Shown: positions 1 through 8,863 of the stretch, piece after piece
Layout of the letters: the number at the start of each line of letters is the position of its first letter
Numbering within the stretch: position 1 is the first letter of the stretch
DNA from: a virus
Direction: 5' to 3' (one strand)
IMG/VR virus record: IMGVR_UViG_3300028393_000019
Coordinates: 124,001-188,000 of that record
Length of the DNA stretch: 64,000 nucleotides
The notes under the pieces: model-generated
What the model was told of the DNA's origin: nothing
The model's database searches: none
The model's input: the letters and a program-made list of their open reading frames with translations, nothing else
Made by a program: the position numbers and the translations under genes

Positions 1-2
1 TG

Positions 3-482
3 CCCGTAAGTTACATGCCATTAAGCACACTAATTTGGGAAGACGCTATCAAATACATGGTTCTAGACAAGGCCGATGTGTTGATGTGGCATGACGATTG
101 GATTGTACATTCAGCCACGTGGGAAACGCCTGTACCCAGTGTTATGATGCTTCGTGAATACATGAAGCCAAAAGTCACAGTTCGATTCAGTCGTGCCAAT
201 ATCTATCTACGTGACAATGCCACTTGTGCCTACTGTTTGAAACCTGTTGAACGCAAAGTGGCCACTCTGGATCATGTGCTACCGGTCAGCAAAGGCGGCA
301 AGACCACTTGGGAAAACTGTGTAACAGCCTGTGCACCATGTAACAGTCACAAGAGTGATACTACCAAAGGATGGAAGCCCAAATTCAAACCTTACAAGCC
401 AGACTTCTACGAACTAGTAAATAAGCGTAAGAAAGAAGCATTTAACTTAAGGTACGAAGAATGGCTACAATTCATCCGGTAA
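3..482 (+). CDS. HNH endonuclease (5' end outside window)
   Basis: The C-terminal half holds a zinc-type HNH nuclease: a CAYC pair, then LDHVLPVSKGG (catalytic His), then NCVTACAPCNSHK with the second Cys pair and the last His of the fold. Family members cut DNA and in phages act as homing or packaging-linked nucleases. An ATG lies at 15, but the frame is open to the window edge and the residues before it (PVSY) look like the usual family start, so the true start is probably upstream. It overlaps the next gene by 22 bases. The fold is sure; the role is not. Confidence 0.82.
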   Translation, partial: PVSYMPLSTLIWEDAIKYMVLDKADVLMWHDDWIVHSATWETPVPSVMMLREYMKPKVTVRFSRANIYLRDNATCAYCLKPVERKVATLDHVLPVSKGGKTTWENCVTACAPCNSHKSDTTKGWKPKFKPYKPDFYELVNKRKKEAFNLRYEEWLQFIR

Positions 483-895
483 AGAAGTTCTTATGGACAG
501 TCCTAGGCTTTTTAAGTCTAGGCATGGCGTATGTTGGGCTGGTCACGCCCGGCATACCCTACAGTTGCTTTGTGGTGGCCGCGGCCTACTGTTTTGCCAA
601 GGGCAACGAACGTATGCATCGTTGGCTATACAATCATAAGATCTTCGGCCCGTTCCTTACCAACTGGAATACCAAGCGTGTGTTCCCTACCAAGATGAAG
701 TTCTTCATGCTGGCCATGATGAGCTCTAGCTTGATCATCATGAGCTTTACTGTTCCCGTTAAGGGCGTGATCTATACAGGTATCTTTATGCTGTGTGTGG
801 CCATATGGGCTTGGCGTTGGCCCGGTAGTGTAGAAGAACACGATCGACGCATCGCAGAGGGCCGTAAGATAGGCTGGTTCAACAATAGCTTCTAA
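461..895 (+). CDS. DUF454 (YbaN-like) inner-membrane protein
   Basis: 144 residues with hydrophobic segments near residues 10-45 and 85-115. The stretch PGIPYSCFVVAAAYCFAKG followed by ERMHRWLYNHKIFGPFL matches the DUF454/YbaN signature (proline-rich turn, cysteine-Phe-Ala, then HRWL..H..FGP). The family is of unknown function and common in bacterial inner membranes; it is an unusual phage cargo. It starts inside the HNH gene (22-base overlap), so the two are co-translated. Confidence 0.75.
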   Translation: MATIHPVKKFLWTVLGFLSLGMAYVGLVTPGIPYSCFVVAAAYCFAKGNERMHRWLYNHKIFGPFLTNWNTKRVFPTKMKFFMLAMMSSSLIIMSFTVPVKGVIYTGIFMLCVAIWAWRWPGSVEEHDRRIAEGRKIGWFNNSF

Positions 896-897
896 GC

Positions 898-903
898 TAA
901 ATA
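898..903 (+). promoter_or_regulatory. TAAATA late-type box 4 bases before the 908 ATG
   Basis: TAAATA is followed by TTGT and then the ATG. No Shine-Dalgarno fits in that space. It is one of five TAAATA-N4-ATG starts in the window. Confidence 0.45.
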
Positions 904-907
904 TTGT

Positions 908-1111
908 ATGAGAGCCGCAGAATTCCTAAGAGGGTTAGCAGATATGATCGATGCAATGGATAGTAAATCCAGCAACGATAGTGTCGACGCAGAACAAAAA
1001 GACCTAAACCCTATAATGGTACCACCATTGCAACAGCATATCGAACTGGCCAAAGCCGGACAGGGCAAGGACAGCGAAGTAATTCAAAAACTCACTCGCA
1101 GTGAGCACTAA
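908..1111 (+). CDS. Small protein with capsid-targeting-like N-terminus
   Basis: 67 residues, begins MRAAEFLRGLAD, then an acidic middle and a basic tail. I do not recognise a family. The start resembles the N-terminus shared by several proteins here (see 8864, 13036, 34352, 46509) and the T4 internal-protein packaging tag MKTYQEF. The late-type box directly before the ATG fits a virion-associated protein. Start and frame are plausible but unproven. Confidence 0.5.
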   Translation: MRAAEFLRGLADMIDAMDSKSSNDSVDAEQKDLNPIMVPPLQQHIELAKAGQGKDSEVIQKLTRSEH

Positions 1112-1119
1112 TCAAAGCC

Positions 1120-1127
1120 GATAAATA
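1120..1127 (+). promoter_or_regulatory. Late-type promoter box GATAAATA
   Basis: GATAAATACT lies 19 bases before the 1147 ATG, leaving a short leader. It is close to the T4 late consensus TATAAATA. Confidence 0.5.
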
Positions 1128-1146
1128 CTCTAACTAGGGTATTTCG

Positions 1147-1977
1147 ATGGCTTTCGCACAAAAACTATTCACCAGCTTACAGAACTACAACAATCCGGAC
1201 ACTAGGATCGGTGAGCTTAACCGCATTTGGTATGATAGTGTCAATAATGTATTTCGTATACAGTTAGATACTACAACTCCTGGCGGTACTATTATAGGTT
1301 TTAGTGGAGTTACCTATAAAGGTCTATATAACGTAACAACTAACACTCCTGCTATATCAGATGCAACAGGATTGGCAGGCTGGGAATGGACCGTATCAGG
1401 CTCCGGAACTCGTAATTTTGGCAACGGCCCGATAGTTATGCAAGACGGTGACTTGCTAATCCATAATGGATCGCATTATGATTTGATTCCTGGACCAAGA
1501 ACACAACTACAGGCCAACTGGACTGAAACTAATTCAAGTCTTGTATCTTTCATACTTAACAAACCAGTATTGGCCACAGTAGCAACTAGTGGTAGTTATA
1601 CTGATTTAACTAATAAGCCTACTATTCCAGCCGCACAAATACAAAGCGATTGGACACAGGCAACAACTTCAGCACTTGATTATATTAAAAACAAACCTAA
1701 TCTTACTATAAAATCAACTAGACTAGTTACCACTGCTACTTATCTAGCCACTACCAGCGATTACTATATTGGTGTTAACCGAGCAGGCGCAGTTGCTATT
1801 ACACTACCCACGCCTGGCGATGGATATGAACTGGTAATCAAAGACGAAAGCGGTGCGTGTACCACTTATCCAATCAGCATTGTGGGAACTATAGACAATG
1901 ATGCTGGCGGTGCCACACTATCAATTAACAATGGAGCCTTGCATCTAATATATAGATCAGGATGGAGAATAATCTAA
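1147..1977 (+). CDS. Virion / tail-fibre-type structural protein
   Basis: 276 residues rich in Thr, Asn, Gly and Ser. It has the phage fibre phrases RIGELNRIWYDSVNNVFRI near the start and two copies of a Q-x-(D/N)-W-x-x-(T/A)-x-S ... I-x-N-K-P unit (about residues 120-135 and 165-180), which recur in fibres and baseplate-attached proteins of T4-like aquatic phages. No enzyme motif is visible. It follows a late-type box and its stop overlaps the next ATG by one base (TAATG). Virion role is an inference from composition and repeats. Confidence 0.65.
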   Translation: MAFAQKLFTSLQNYNNPDTRIGELNRIWYDSVNNVFRIQLDTTTPGGTIIGFSGVTYKGLYNVTTNTPAISDATGLAGWEWTVSGSGTRNFGNGPIVMQDGDLLIHNGSHYDLIPGPRTQLQANWTETNSSLVSFILNKPVLATVATSGSYTDLTNKPTIPAAQIQSDWTQATTSALDYIKNKPNLTIKSTRLVTTATYLATTSDYYIGVNRAGAVAITLPTPGDGYELVIKDESGACTTYPISIVGTIDNDAGGATLSINNGALHLIYRSGWRII

Positions 1978-2588
1978 TGACATATCTTTTTAACAACAAC
2001 ATGGAAGTAGCTAACGATGTAGGTAACCCTTTACCCATCACTGGCAACGTAACAGCAACGATTGGTAATATTATTACTGTTGTTACAACGGAAGATGCTG
2101 GTGACAAATACAGTTTTAACAATCACGCGGCCAATGCCACTCGTGGATGGACCATGGACAACACCATGCGTCCTGTAGTGAGTTTTCAGAATGGCAGTGC
2201 CGATGCCGCAGATGTAATCAAAATTTTAGAATACGAAATTGGCAACAACAATGCCAATCAAAGCACCATTGTGTATGAGTGGTATGAAGGCCCACTAACT
2301 ATTGCAGGCGCGGCCATACCCTCCTGGACTATATTTGGTGTACACAGTCAATATCGAGTGTATCAAGATCAATACTCCTCTAATCAAGGCAATACCTTTA
2401 CTGTTCCGACAGGCACATACATGAGACATAGTGGTATTATCATTGGTAAAAATACCAGCGGCGACGAAGGTCCCGTAAGTCTATACGGAGGCAATAGTAG
2501 AAACATGCTGACACTTTGTATGCGACGAGTAGATAACGCTACTAAACTGGACGTATGGTTTGCTTTTACTATTAGAGAGTTAGCCTGA
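1977..2588 (+). CDS. Virion structural protein
   Basis: 203 residues from the ATG at 1977; an upstream in-frame ATG at 1962 is less likely because the GGAG at 1963-1966 is well placed for 1977. Asn/Thr/Gly-rich beta-type sequence without cysteine motifs or membrane segments. It is translationally coupled to the fibre-like gene before it and is probably a partner structural subunit. I do not recognise the exact family. Confidence 0.6.
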   Translation: MTYLFNNNMEVANDVGNPLPITGNVTATIGNIITVVTTEDAGDKYSFNNHAANATRGWTMDNTMRPVVSFQNGSADAADVIKILEYEIGNNNANQSTIVYEWYEGPLTIAGAAIPSWTIFGVHSQYRVYQDQYSSNQGNTFTVPTGTYMRHSGIIIGKNTSGDEGPVSLYGGNSRNMLTLCMRRVDNATKLDVWFAFTIRELA

Positions 2589-2594
2589 TAAATA
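2587..2594 (+). promoter_or_regulatory. Late-type promoter box GATAAATA
   Basis: GATAAATATAC at the end of the preceding gene, about 24 bases before the nuclease ATG, which has its own AAAGG ribosome site. Confidence 0.5.
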
Positions 2595-2618
2595 TACACA
2601 CTTAACTAAAGGTTTATT

Positions 2619-3440
2619 ATGAAAAAGTTTTTATTTGCGCTACTGCTAGCGGCCACAAGTCTAGCACACGCCTGGGAGCAACGTGCTCCAAATCCAGTAC
2701 AAGCCTGCGCTGTTCATCAACCATACGGCTTTGCACAAACAGCACGTCAACTACAACCTATTTGCCGTCAGGCTTATCTAGTTGCATATGACGCACAGGC
2801 TAAACTACCAAACTATGTTGCTTATACACTGACTCCTCCTAATGCACTAGGTTGCGTTGCCCGTACTAATGCGTTTGCCGCAGATCAAAGTATCCAAGGC
2901 GGCGCTCGTCCGGATGACTATGCGGCCACAGGCTACGACAAAGGACACATGGCTCCAGATGGCGACCTATCATGGGATCCACAAGTAGAGTTCGAATCGT
3001 TCCTAATGACCAATATGAGCCCACAAGCTGGTAGCTTAAATCGCGGTATTTGGAAACTGTTGGAAACATCAGTACGTGGTTGGGCAGTACAGCGTAATCA
3101 AACTTACACAATTATCGCAGGCGGCATTTATGATGCTACTGACAAGAAGATCGGTAACGGTGTAGTTGTACCTCACGGTTTCTACAAGATCGTTATCAAT
3201 CAAGCTACAGGGGAAATTGCAGGTTGGGCATTTCCACACGTTGCACCATATCCTAACTTGGGTAATGATCTAACCCGTTTCCGCTTGCCAATTGTACAGA
3301 TTGAAAAAACAGCAGGAATTGACTTTAAATTTCCTAAAAACGCTAGAGAACTAGACCCAGGCAAAGAATGGCCTGTAGACTATGGAGCCCTTACCAATGC
3401 TAAACGTGCTAAATGCGGAGCCAGTGCTTCCGCCGACTGA
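2619..3440 (+). CDS. Secreted DNA/RNA non-specific endonuclease (NUC1/EndA type)
   Basis: Residues 1-18 form a clean Sec signal peptide ending AHA, so the enzyme is exported. The core carries YDKGHMAP at about residue 107, the D-R/K-GH motif whose His is the general base, followed by FLMTNMSPQ and LNRGIWKLLE (the Asn and Glu that hold the metal in this beta-beta-alpha-metal family). The product would degrade nucleic acid in the periplasm or outside the cell. It has its own late-type box and ribosome site. A phage might use it to clear host DNA at lysis or against competing phages; that part is inference. Confidence 0.88.
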   Translation: MKKFLFALLLAATSLAHAWEQRAPNPVQACAVHQPYGFAQTARQLQPICRQAYLVAYDAQAKLPNYVAYTLTPPNALGCVARTNAFAADQSIQGGARPDDYAATGYDKGHMAPDGDLSWDPQVEFESFLMTNMSPQAGSLNRGIWKLLETSVRGWAVQRNQTYTIIAGGIYDATDKKIGNGVVVPHGFYKIVINQATGEIAGWAFPHVAPYPNLGNDLTRFRLPIVQIEKTAGIDFKFPKNARELDPGKEWPVDYGALTNAKRAKCGASASAD

Positions 3441-3566
3441 TCCGGATAAATATCCTGTATACCCCGAAGATGATGGTACAGATCGTCCAAGAAATCCTTA
3501 TAGCCCTGTGTAAAGACACGTGGCAGGGAATCATAAGATTTGGATGCGGACTTGAAGGATTACCTT
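3441..3566 (+). other. Intergenic stretch with late-type box and short open frame
   Basis: GATAAATA at 3445-3452 lies just after the nuclease stop. A proline-rich open frame (…PPTDPDKYPVYPEDD…) runs in the +1 frame from inside the nuclease end to about 3512, with no convincing start. Nothing else is seen. Confidence 0.3.
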
Positions 3567-4988
3567 ATGAAAACGACAGTACTAGAAGATAAGTTATTTA
3601 AAATGCTCAAAGACAATCTTGCCGATCTATGGCAAGATGATCTGATTGCTGAAGCAGGACAAAAACCACTCCAGGAAAAATGGAGTCAGAAATACAAGAG
3701 CTCTATAAACTGTAGCCATCCTAAAGGTTTCAGTCAGAAAGCTCATTGTGCCGGCAAGAAAAAACACAATGAAGACATCACTATGGAAGCAGTATGCCCA
3801 GATTGCGGCATGTGTCAAACTCACGGCACGCTCAATGAAATCAAGAAGGGCCAAAAAGATGCCAATGGCTACACCCGATGCTGGCCGGGCAAACACGCCG
3901 AAGGCACCAAGAAGGGCAAGAATGGCGGACAGGTGCGTAAATGTGTACCAAATGAAGGTGTGGCGGAAGGCTCTGAGCTTTCTACGTCAACGCTTACTGG
4001 TGAAATTCCCACAGCAATGGGTCCTAGAAAGAGAGAACAGAGAGAATTGATAGAAAAATATGCTCTCTACAACAAAGAGCGAGACTATTTTGAATTATTC
4101 TCAGAGCTGTCAGACAAACCTATGCCTGAAATTTATAATATGAATGATTCGCATCAGTTAGCATATGAACTTTATAACTTAGGATCTCAAATTGCCAGTG
4201 ATTGGAAAAACATTGGTAATCCTACATTTAGCCGTCGTGAATATCTCATCCAAATAATGGCCGATTGGTATAATTTATTTAAAAAATCAATTCAAAAATA
4301 CAAGAGTATGGCGCAAGGTGTAGCGGAAGGCGGTCCTTACGACTTGCCCGGTAAAGATTATGACCGTGCTGGAGATGCGCCACACAAACCTTCTAGAGCA
4401 AAAAACAATCCCTATCCTTTTAGCAAAGAAGAGGATGATGATTACTTCCGTGAAATATTCCGCAAGAAGCGTGAAGCCAAGGAAAAAGATAAAGATGTAG
4501 CGGAAGATTGGAACAAGGTCAATCATCATGATCATACCAACGGACTGAGTCAAAAAGCAGTTAACAGCTATCGTCGTGAACATCCAGGTTCAAAACTCAA
4601 GACCGCAGTCACTACCAAGCCCAGCAAGTTGAAGGCAGGTAGCAAGGCAGCCAAACGTCGCAAGAGCTTTTGTGCTAGAATGGGCGGTAACAAAGGTCCA
4701 ATGAAAACCCCAAGTGGTAAACCTACTCCCAAAGCACTAGCCTTGCGCCGCTGGCATTGTGAAAGTTTGGAAGAACTGTTGGTCACAGCCAGACAACGCA
4801 TATATGAAGCAGAAGGTGAGCCAGAAGGACTCAAGCATCTTACTCCGCATCTGGCCAAAGACATATTGGATCAGATTGAAAAAGAAGGTGTACATGCCAT
4901 TGTTAAAAGTATTGAATGGGGAGATGGCGGAGCCAAAGAACTGATCAATATTATCAAGCGTGAACTAAAGAAAGTGGCCAACGATTAA
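3567..4988 (+). CDS. Lys/Arg-rich phage protein with repeated VAEG sites
   Basis: 473 residues from the ATG at 3567 (AAGGA ribosome site 8 bases upstream); a TTG at 3540 is the alternative. Two conserved-looking modules are visible: a Cys-rich one near residues 45-125 (INCSHPKGFSQKAHC, CPDCGMC, RCWPGKHAEGTKKGK) and a basic one near residues 320-400 (KAAKRRKSFCARMGG, KALALRRWHC). Between them are linkers with NEGVAEG, AQGVAEG and DVAED. The [VI]AEG sites resemble phage prohead-protease cleavage sites (x-x-E/G), so the protein may be processed in the head. Function unknown; a DNA-binding internal protein is my inference. Confidence 0.55.
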   Translation: MKTTVLEDKLFKMLKDNLADLWQDDLIAEAGQKPLQEKWSQKYKSSINCSHPKGFSQKAHCAGKKKHNEDITMEAVCPDCGMCQTHGTLNEIKKGQKDANGYTRCWPGKHAEGTKKGKNGGQVRKCVPNEGVAEGSELSTSTLTGEIPTAMGPRKREQRELIEKYALYNKERDYFELFSELSDKPMPEIYNMNDSHQLAYELYNLGSQIASDWKNIGNPTFSRREYLIQIMADWYNLFKKSIQKYKSMAQGVAEGGPYDLPGKDYDRAGDAPHKPSRAKNNPYPFSKEEDDDYFREIFRKKREAKEKDKDVAEDWNKVNHHDHTNGLSQKAVNSYRREHPGSKLKTAVTTKPSKLKAGSKAAKRRKSFCARMGGNKGPMKTPSGKPTPKALALRRWHCESLEELLVTARQRIYEAEGEPEGLKHLTPHLAKDILDQIEKEGVHAIVKSIEWGDGGAKELINIIKRELKKVAND

Positions 4989-4989
4989 A

Positions 4990-5382
4990 ATGAAAAAACT
5001 GTTACTTGCCGTTGTATTTGTTAGTCTTACCGGATGCAGTGTGATCAGCAGTATCAAAGATCAAATACCCAGCGGCTGGGATGCCAATCAAAGTCAAGTA
5101 GTCACAGACATGCAACAAATGACACGTCATATTGATTGCACAGGAGACTTGAAGACACAACTGCATTCATTGTTTATGAAAGTAGAATGGTATGATATCT
5201 ATGCCACTACTAAGAATACTCGAGACATGGCTAAATTAGATCAGGTTATGCTGACAACAATTAGAGAGTTTCAAGAAAGAGTAGACAAAGGCGCAGTTAG
5301 TGCAATTTACTGTGACATGAAGAAAAAAGTACTAATACAGCAAGCTGACGTCATTGCCAAGACGGTACAGGGGAGATTTTAA
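4990..5382 (+). CDS. Small lipoprotein
   Basis: 130 residues. The N-terminus MKKLLLAVVFVSLTGC is a signal peptide with a lipobox (LTGC at 14-17), so the protein should be lipid-anchored in the periplasm or outer membrane. The rest is helical with two further Cys. It starts one base after the preceding stop and its own stop overlaps the next ATG. An outer-spanin-like or exclusion role is possible but nothing proves it. Confidence 0.6.
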   Translation: MKKLLLAVVFVSLTGCSVISSIKDQIPSGWDANQSQVVTDMQQMTRHIDCTGDLKTQLHSLFMKVEWYDIYATTKNTRDMAKLDQVMLTTIREFQERVDKGAVSAIYCDMKKKVLIQQADVIAKTVQGRF

Positions 5383-5618
5383 TGAGCGACCAACTAATAG
5401 CAGTAGCATCAAGTGGTGATCAATGGGCGGCTGAACGTGCTCAGTATGCGTTACAAATAAGTGATGCAGTTGCTAGTGGACAAATGAGCAAAGAAGAAGC
5501 TACTGAAGTTTTACAAGATATGATTGCTACTCAACAGCTACAAGAACAAGCCCAAGCTGATCAAGTCAAAGCCGCCCTGTTCTTTGGTATTACGAATCTA
5601 ATCAGTATGTACGTTTAA
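5382..5618 (+). CDS. Small helical protein of unknown function
   Basis: 78 residues, Ala/Gln-rich and predicted helical with an [10 protein letters not shown] segment, and a short hydrophobic end ([14 protein letters not shown]). It is coupled to the lipoprotein gene by a TAATG overlap and its last 17 bases overlap the end of the convergent ALA synthase gene. No family recognised. Confidence 0.5.
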   Translation: MSDQLIAVASSGDQWAAERAQYALQISDAVASGQMSKEEATEVLQDMIATQQLQEQAQADQVKAALFFGITNLISMYV

Positions 5619-6804
5619 AAACATCAACTAGGGCCGAGACTAGGTCTTCAATCATTCCATCATCGTGAAACGGAGTAGGTGCAAAACGTAACCGCTCCGT
5701 TCCCACATCTACTGTGGGATAATTGATGGCCTGTACATAGATACTGTAGTCAGCTAGCAATGCATCGCTCATGGCTTTGGCTCGTTTGGCATCACCCACT
5801 AGAACAGGCACGATATGACTGGTACTACAGGTCATAACAGGTATACCAGCCACAGTTAATCTATGCTTGAGTTTGCGAGCACGTTCCTGATGCCGTTCGC
5901 GGATTTCGGGGTGATCCTTCAGCCATTTGATAGCTGCCATTGCGCCACTACAGGTCACTGGACTCATTGATGTTGTAAAGATAAAACCAGCGGCCACACT
6001 ACGGATAGCATCTGCTACAATCCGATCGCAGGCAATATAACCGCCTTGAACTCCAAAGGCCTTTCCCAAGGTTCCGTTGACTATGTCAATCTTGTGTTCA
6101 AGAGCTAGTTCTTCTACTTTGCCACCTCCTGTTGCTCCGTATAGGCCCACAGCGTGTACTTCGTCAATGTAGGTAATAGCTTTGTATTTTTCTGCCAGTT
6201 TGCATATCTCTTTGATATGCCCCACATCACCATCCATTGAGTATACTGATTCAAATACCACACAAGGCGTATTGCCCTGTGCAAAACTGATCTTGAGTTT
6301 TTGTTCTAGATCTTCCAAGTCGTTGTGTTTGAACACAACTTTTTTAGCACGACTGTGTTGTATACCCACAATGATTGAGTTGTGATTGTTGGCATCGCTG
6401 ACATATTCAATATTGGGAATGATCTTGGCCAGGGCAATCAAGGTCCATTCGTTGGCCACATAGGCTGAACTGAACAGCACAGCTTTTTCTTTCTTGTGTA
6501 GTGTGGCAATTTCGTGTTCCAAAGCCACATGATAGTGACTGGTGCCACCAATGTTGCGTGTACCACCTGACCCACTGCCTGTATGATCCAATGCAGTGTG
6601 CATGGCTTCTAGCACCACTTTGTTCTGACCCATGCCCAAATAGTCGTTTGAACACCAATTGGTTATGTTCTTGATATTATAGGGTCCGTACCAAATAGCA
6701 CTGGGAAATTTGCCTGTTTCACGCACAATATCGTTAAACACACGATATTTGCCTGACTCTTTAAGTTCTGCTACCAGCTTCTCGAAGGGTTCTTTGTTTA
6801 TCAT
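5602..6804 (-). CDS. hemA: 5-aminolevulinate synthase (C4/Shemin pathway)
   Basis: Condenses glycine and succinyl-CoA to 5-aminolevulinate, the entry step of heme synthesis. 400 residues from the ATG at 6804, close to the length of alphaproteobacterial enzymes; the 21 codons before it in the frame look untranslated. Motifs of the alpha-oxoamine synthase family are intact: the Gly-rich [23 protein letters not shown] (PLP-ring Asp), and NGTLGKAFG with the Schiff-base Lys at residue 248. The C-terminal RLRFAPTP is also typical. It stands alone on the reverse strand, with a TTAAATA box 7 bases before its ATG, so it is probably expressed late. Separation from synthases making other oxoamines (KBL, BioF) rests on SNDYLGMG...GTRNI and overall similarity; I am confident. 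Confidence 0.93.
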   Translation of the reverse strand: MINKEPFEKLVAELKESGKYRVFNDIVRETGKFPSAIWYGPYNIKNITNWCSNDYLGMGQNKVVLEAMHTALDHTGSGSGGTRNIGGTSHYHVALEHEIATLHKKEKAVLFSSAYVANEWTLIALAKIIPNIEYVSDANNHNSIIVGIQHSRAKKVVFKHNDLEDLEQKLKISFAQGNTPCVVFESVYSMDGDVGHIKEICKLAEKYKAITYIDEVHAVGLYGATGGGKVEELALEHKIDIVNGTLGKAFGVQGGYIACDRIVADAIRSVAAGFIFTTSMSPVTCSGAMAAIKWLKDHPEIRERHQERARKLKHRLTVAGIPVMTCSTSHIVPVLVGDAKRAKAMSDALLADYSIYVQAINYPTVDVGTERLRFAPTPFHDDGMIEDLVSALVDVFKRTY

Positions 6805-6811
6805 AGTCCAG

Positions 6812-6817
6812 TATTTA
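6812..6817 (-). promoter_or_regulatory. TAAATA late-type box 7 bases before hemA ATG
   Basis: Reverse-strand GTTAAATACTGGACT-ATG. The N7 spacing recurs before 34352, 52435 (reverse) and 63354 (reverse). Confidence 0.45.
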
Positions 6818-6866
6818 ACGATAAATAACTGGACAAACAAATATTGTGGCGTACTAGCGCATGTCA

Positions 6867-6873
6867 TTAAATA
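6867..6873 (+). promoter_or_regulatory. Late-type box TTAAATA
   Basis: TTAAATACTAG followed by an AAGGAG ribosome site and the ATG at 6890. Confidence 0.45.
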
Positions 6874-6889
6874 CTAGCAAGGAGAAACT

Positions 6890-8860
6890 ATGTCATTAAA
6901 TGCACAAACAGGCTATCACGAAAGTTCGGCGATGCCACAGCGAGTACGAGACGTACTTGGACGCTTAAAAGTATCAGTTCATCAAAACGTTTATGAAGCT
7001 GACTTTGAATACGGAACACAACCCCTACGTTGGGAAATTGTAACACAAGGCAGTGGTTCAGTTGCCTCTGTTCCCGGATCGGGTGGTGTGCGTATGCGTG
7101 TTACCAATGCGGCAGGCGATATTGCATTGCGTCAAAGTCGTCCATATCACAGATATCAACCAGGTAAGACCATGTTCATGGCCACAGGTTGTCAATTTGG
7201 TGTAGCCACTGCGTCGCAAGTTCAACGTGTGGGGTTCTTTGATGACTCAAACGGTGTATTTTTTGAACAAGGTGTTGCCACACAAACTAATCCATACGGC
7301 ATGTATGTGGTGGTGCGCAGTGACGCAGGTGGCACAATACAGGAAACACGTTGGGGATTAGACAGCTGGAACGGCGATCTTAATAATATTCGTCAATTAG
7401 ATTTCACACGTATACAGATGTTCTGGATTGAATATGCATGGTACGGAGCTGGTGCAACACGTTTTGGTTTCTGGATCAACGGTGAACCGGTGATTGCACA
7501 TCAAATTGGCTGGGCCAACTACAACAACACAGTCAACGCAACTGGACCACAAACTCAGCCTTGGGCACGTACAGGTAACTTGCCAGTGCGCTATGAAATC
7601 CGTAACATAAATGCAGTGGTACCTAATCCCAGCGACATGTATCACTATGGTGTGTCGGTTATCGTTGAAGGTGGACGAGACGAACAGCGTGGTTTTACAT
7701 ACTCATATGGTTTGCCAAATACTGTACAAACTCGTTCAGTAAGTCCATCCACAACACGTTTTCCATTGTTGACAATCCGTGGACGCCAGTTTGGTACGCA
7801 GGAATACGGCACAGTTTATGCGTCATCAACTGGTGCGACAATTACATCAATCGGGGCGGCAGTGAGTTGTAACCTTACAGCCAGCATTTCAGGAACTACA
7901 CTAACAGTCACGGCTACCAATTCGGGAACAATCCAAGCTGGACAACAGCTAACTGGTTTTGGTGTTGCATTTGGCACATATATAACTGGTGGTAGTGGGT
8001 CAACTTGGTCAGTAAGTATCAGTCAAACTACTGCGTCAACAACCATTACTGGATATAGTGTAACTATAACATTCCCAGCGGCCACATTTACCAGCGGACA
8101 GTTTAATGGACGCATGATATTCTTCCCAGGACAAGGCGGAACAGCATTAGATAAAAACGGTATTGTTGCTCGTGTGATTGCTACCAGCCCAACAACATTG
8201 ATCGTTGCTGATCCTGTAACAGGTGGCGCATTGACATCAACGCCTAGCGTTGGTACTCCTCCAGCCGCAAGCGCAATGAGTGGAGGTGTAACTGGTGGAT
8301 ATACATTTACAGTTGGTACTATATCTGGAGCCACAGTTGGTATGAGTGTAACTGGCACTGGTATTAGTCCGGGCAGTATTGTTAGTGCCATTAATGGTAG
8401 TGTAGTTACCATCAACCAACCATTGACAGCCAACAGTGCAGGCAATGCTACATTTGTAGCAGGCTACTGTATTGGACTAATTAATCGTGGACAATTACTA
8501 CCACGTCGTTTGATGGTGTCATCAGATACACGTTGCGTGGTTGAAGTTATTGCAGGTAGTATCACTAATAACAGCACACTAACTGGTGCAAACTTTGTAC
8601 CAATGGCCAGCTCAGGATCGACCAACAGTTTCGCTGAACGTGACTTTAGTGCTACTGCTGTAGCTGGCGGCGAAGTTGTGTTTGCGTTTACACTTGCTAG
8701 TGGTTCAGGATTGCAGGATATTGACTTCAGCTACTTCTTCCCCTTGTATAACAGTATTAGAGGAAATCAAATTGATCAATTAACAGTTGCAATTACTACA
8801 ATTAGTGGCACTACATCAGTTGTTGGTGCGCACTTGATCTGTCAAGAGGCTATGAGTTAA
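6890..8860 (+). CDS. Large virion structural protein
   Basis: 656 residues. The first 280 or so form a mixed domain with many aromatic residues (RPYHRYQPGKTMFMATG, NPYGMYVVVR, TRFGFWINGEP); the rest is Thr/Ser/Gly-rich beta repeat (ITGYSVTITFP, TGTGISPGS) like baseplate or fibre-associated proteins of T4-like aquatic phages. It has a strong AAGGAG ribosome site after a late-type box. No catalytic motif is seen. I cannot name the T4 counterpart. Confidence 0.68.
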   Translation: MSLNAQTGYHESSAMPQRVRDVLGRLKVSVHQNVYEADFEYGTQPLRWEIVTQGSGSVASVPGSGGVRMRVTNAAGDIALRQSRPYHRYQPGKTMFMATGCQFGVATASQVQRVGFFDDSNGVFFEQGVATQTNPYGMYVVVRSDAGGTIQETRWGLDSWNGDLNNIRQLDFTRIQMFWIEYAWYGAGATRFGFWINGEPVIAHQIGWANYNNTVNATGPQTQPWARTGNLPVRYEIRNINAVVPNPSDMYHYGVSVIVEGGRDEQRGFTYSYGLPNTVQTRSVSPSTTRFPLLTIRGRQFGTQEYGTVYASSTGATITSIGAAVSCNLTASISGTTLTVTATNSGTIQAGQQLTGFGVAFGTYITGGSGSTWSVSISQTTASTTITGYSVTITFPAATFTSGQFNGRMIFFPGQGGTALDKNGIVARVIATSPTTLIVADPVTGGALTSTPSVGTPPAASAMSGGVTGGYTFTVGTISGATVGMSVTGTGISPGSIVSAINGSVVTINQPLTANSAGNATFVAGYCIGLINRGQLLPRRLMVSSDTRCVVEVIAGSITNNSTLTGANFVPMASSGSTNSFAERDFSATAVAGGEVVFAFTLASGSGLQDIDFSYFFPLYNSIRGNQIDQLTVAITTISGTTSVVGAHLICQEAMS

Positions 8861-8863
8861 TAA

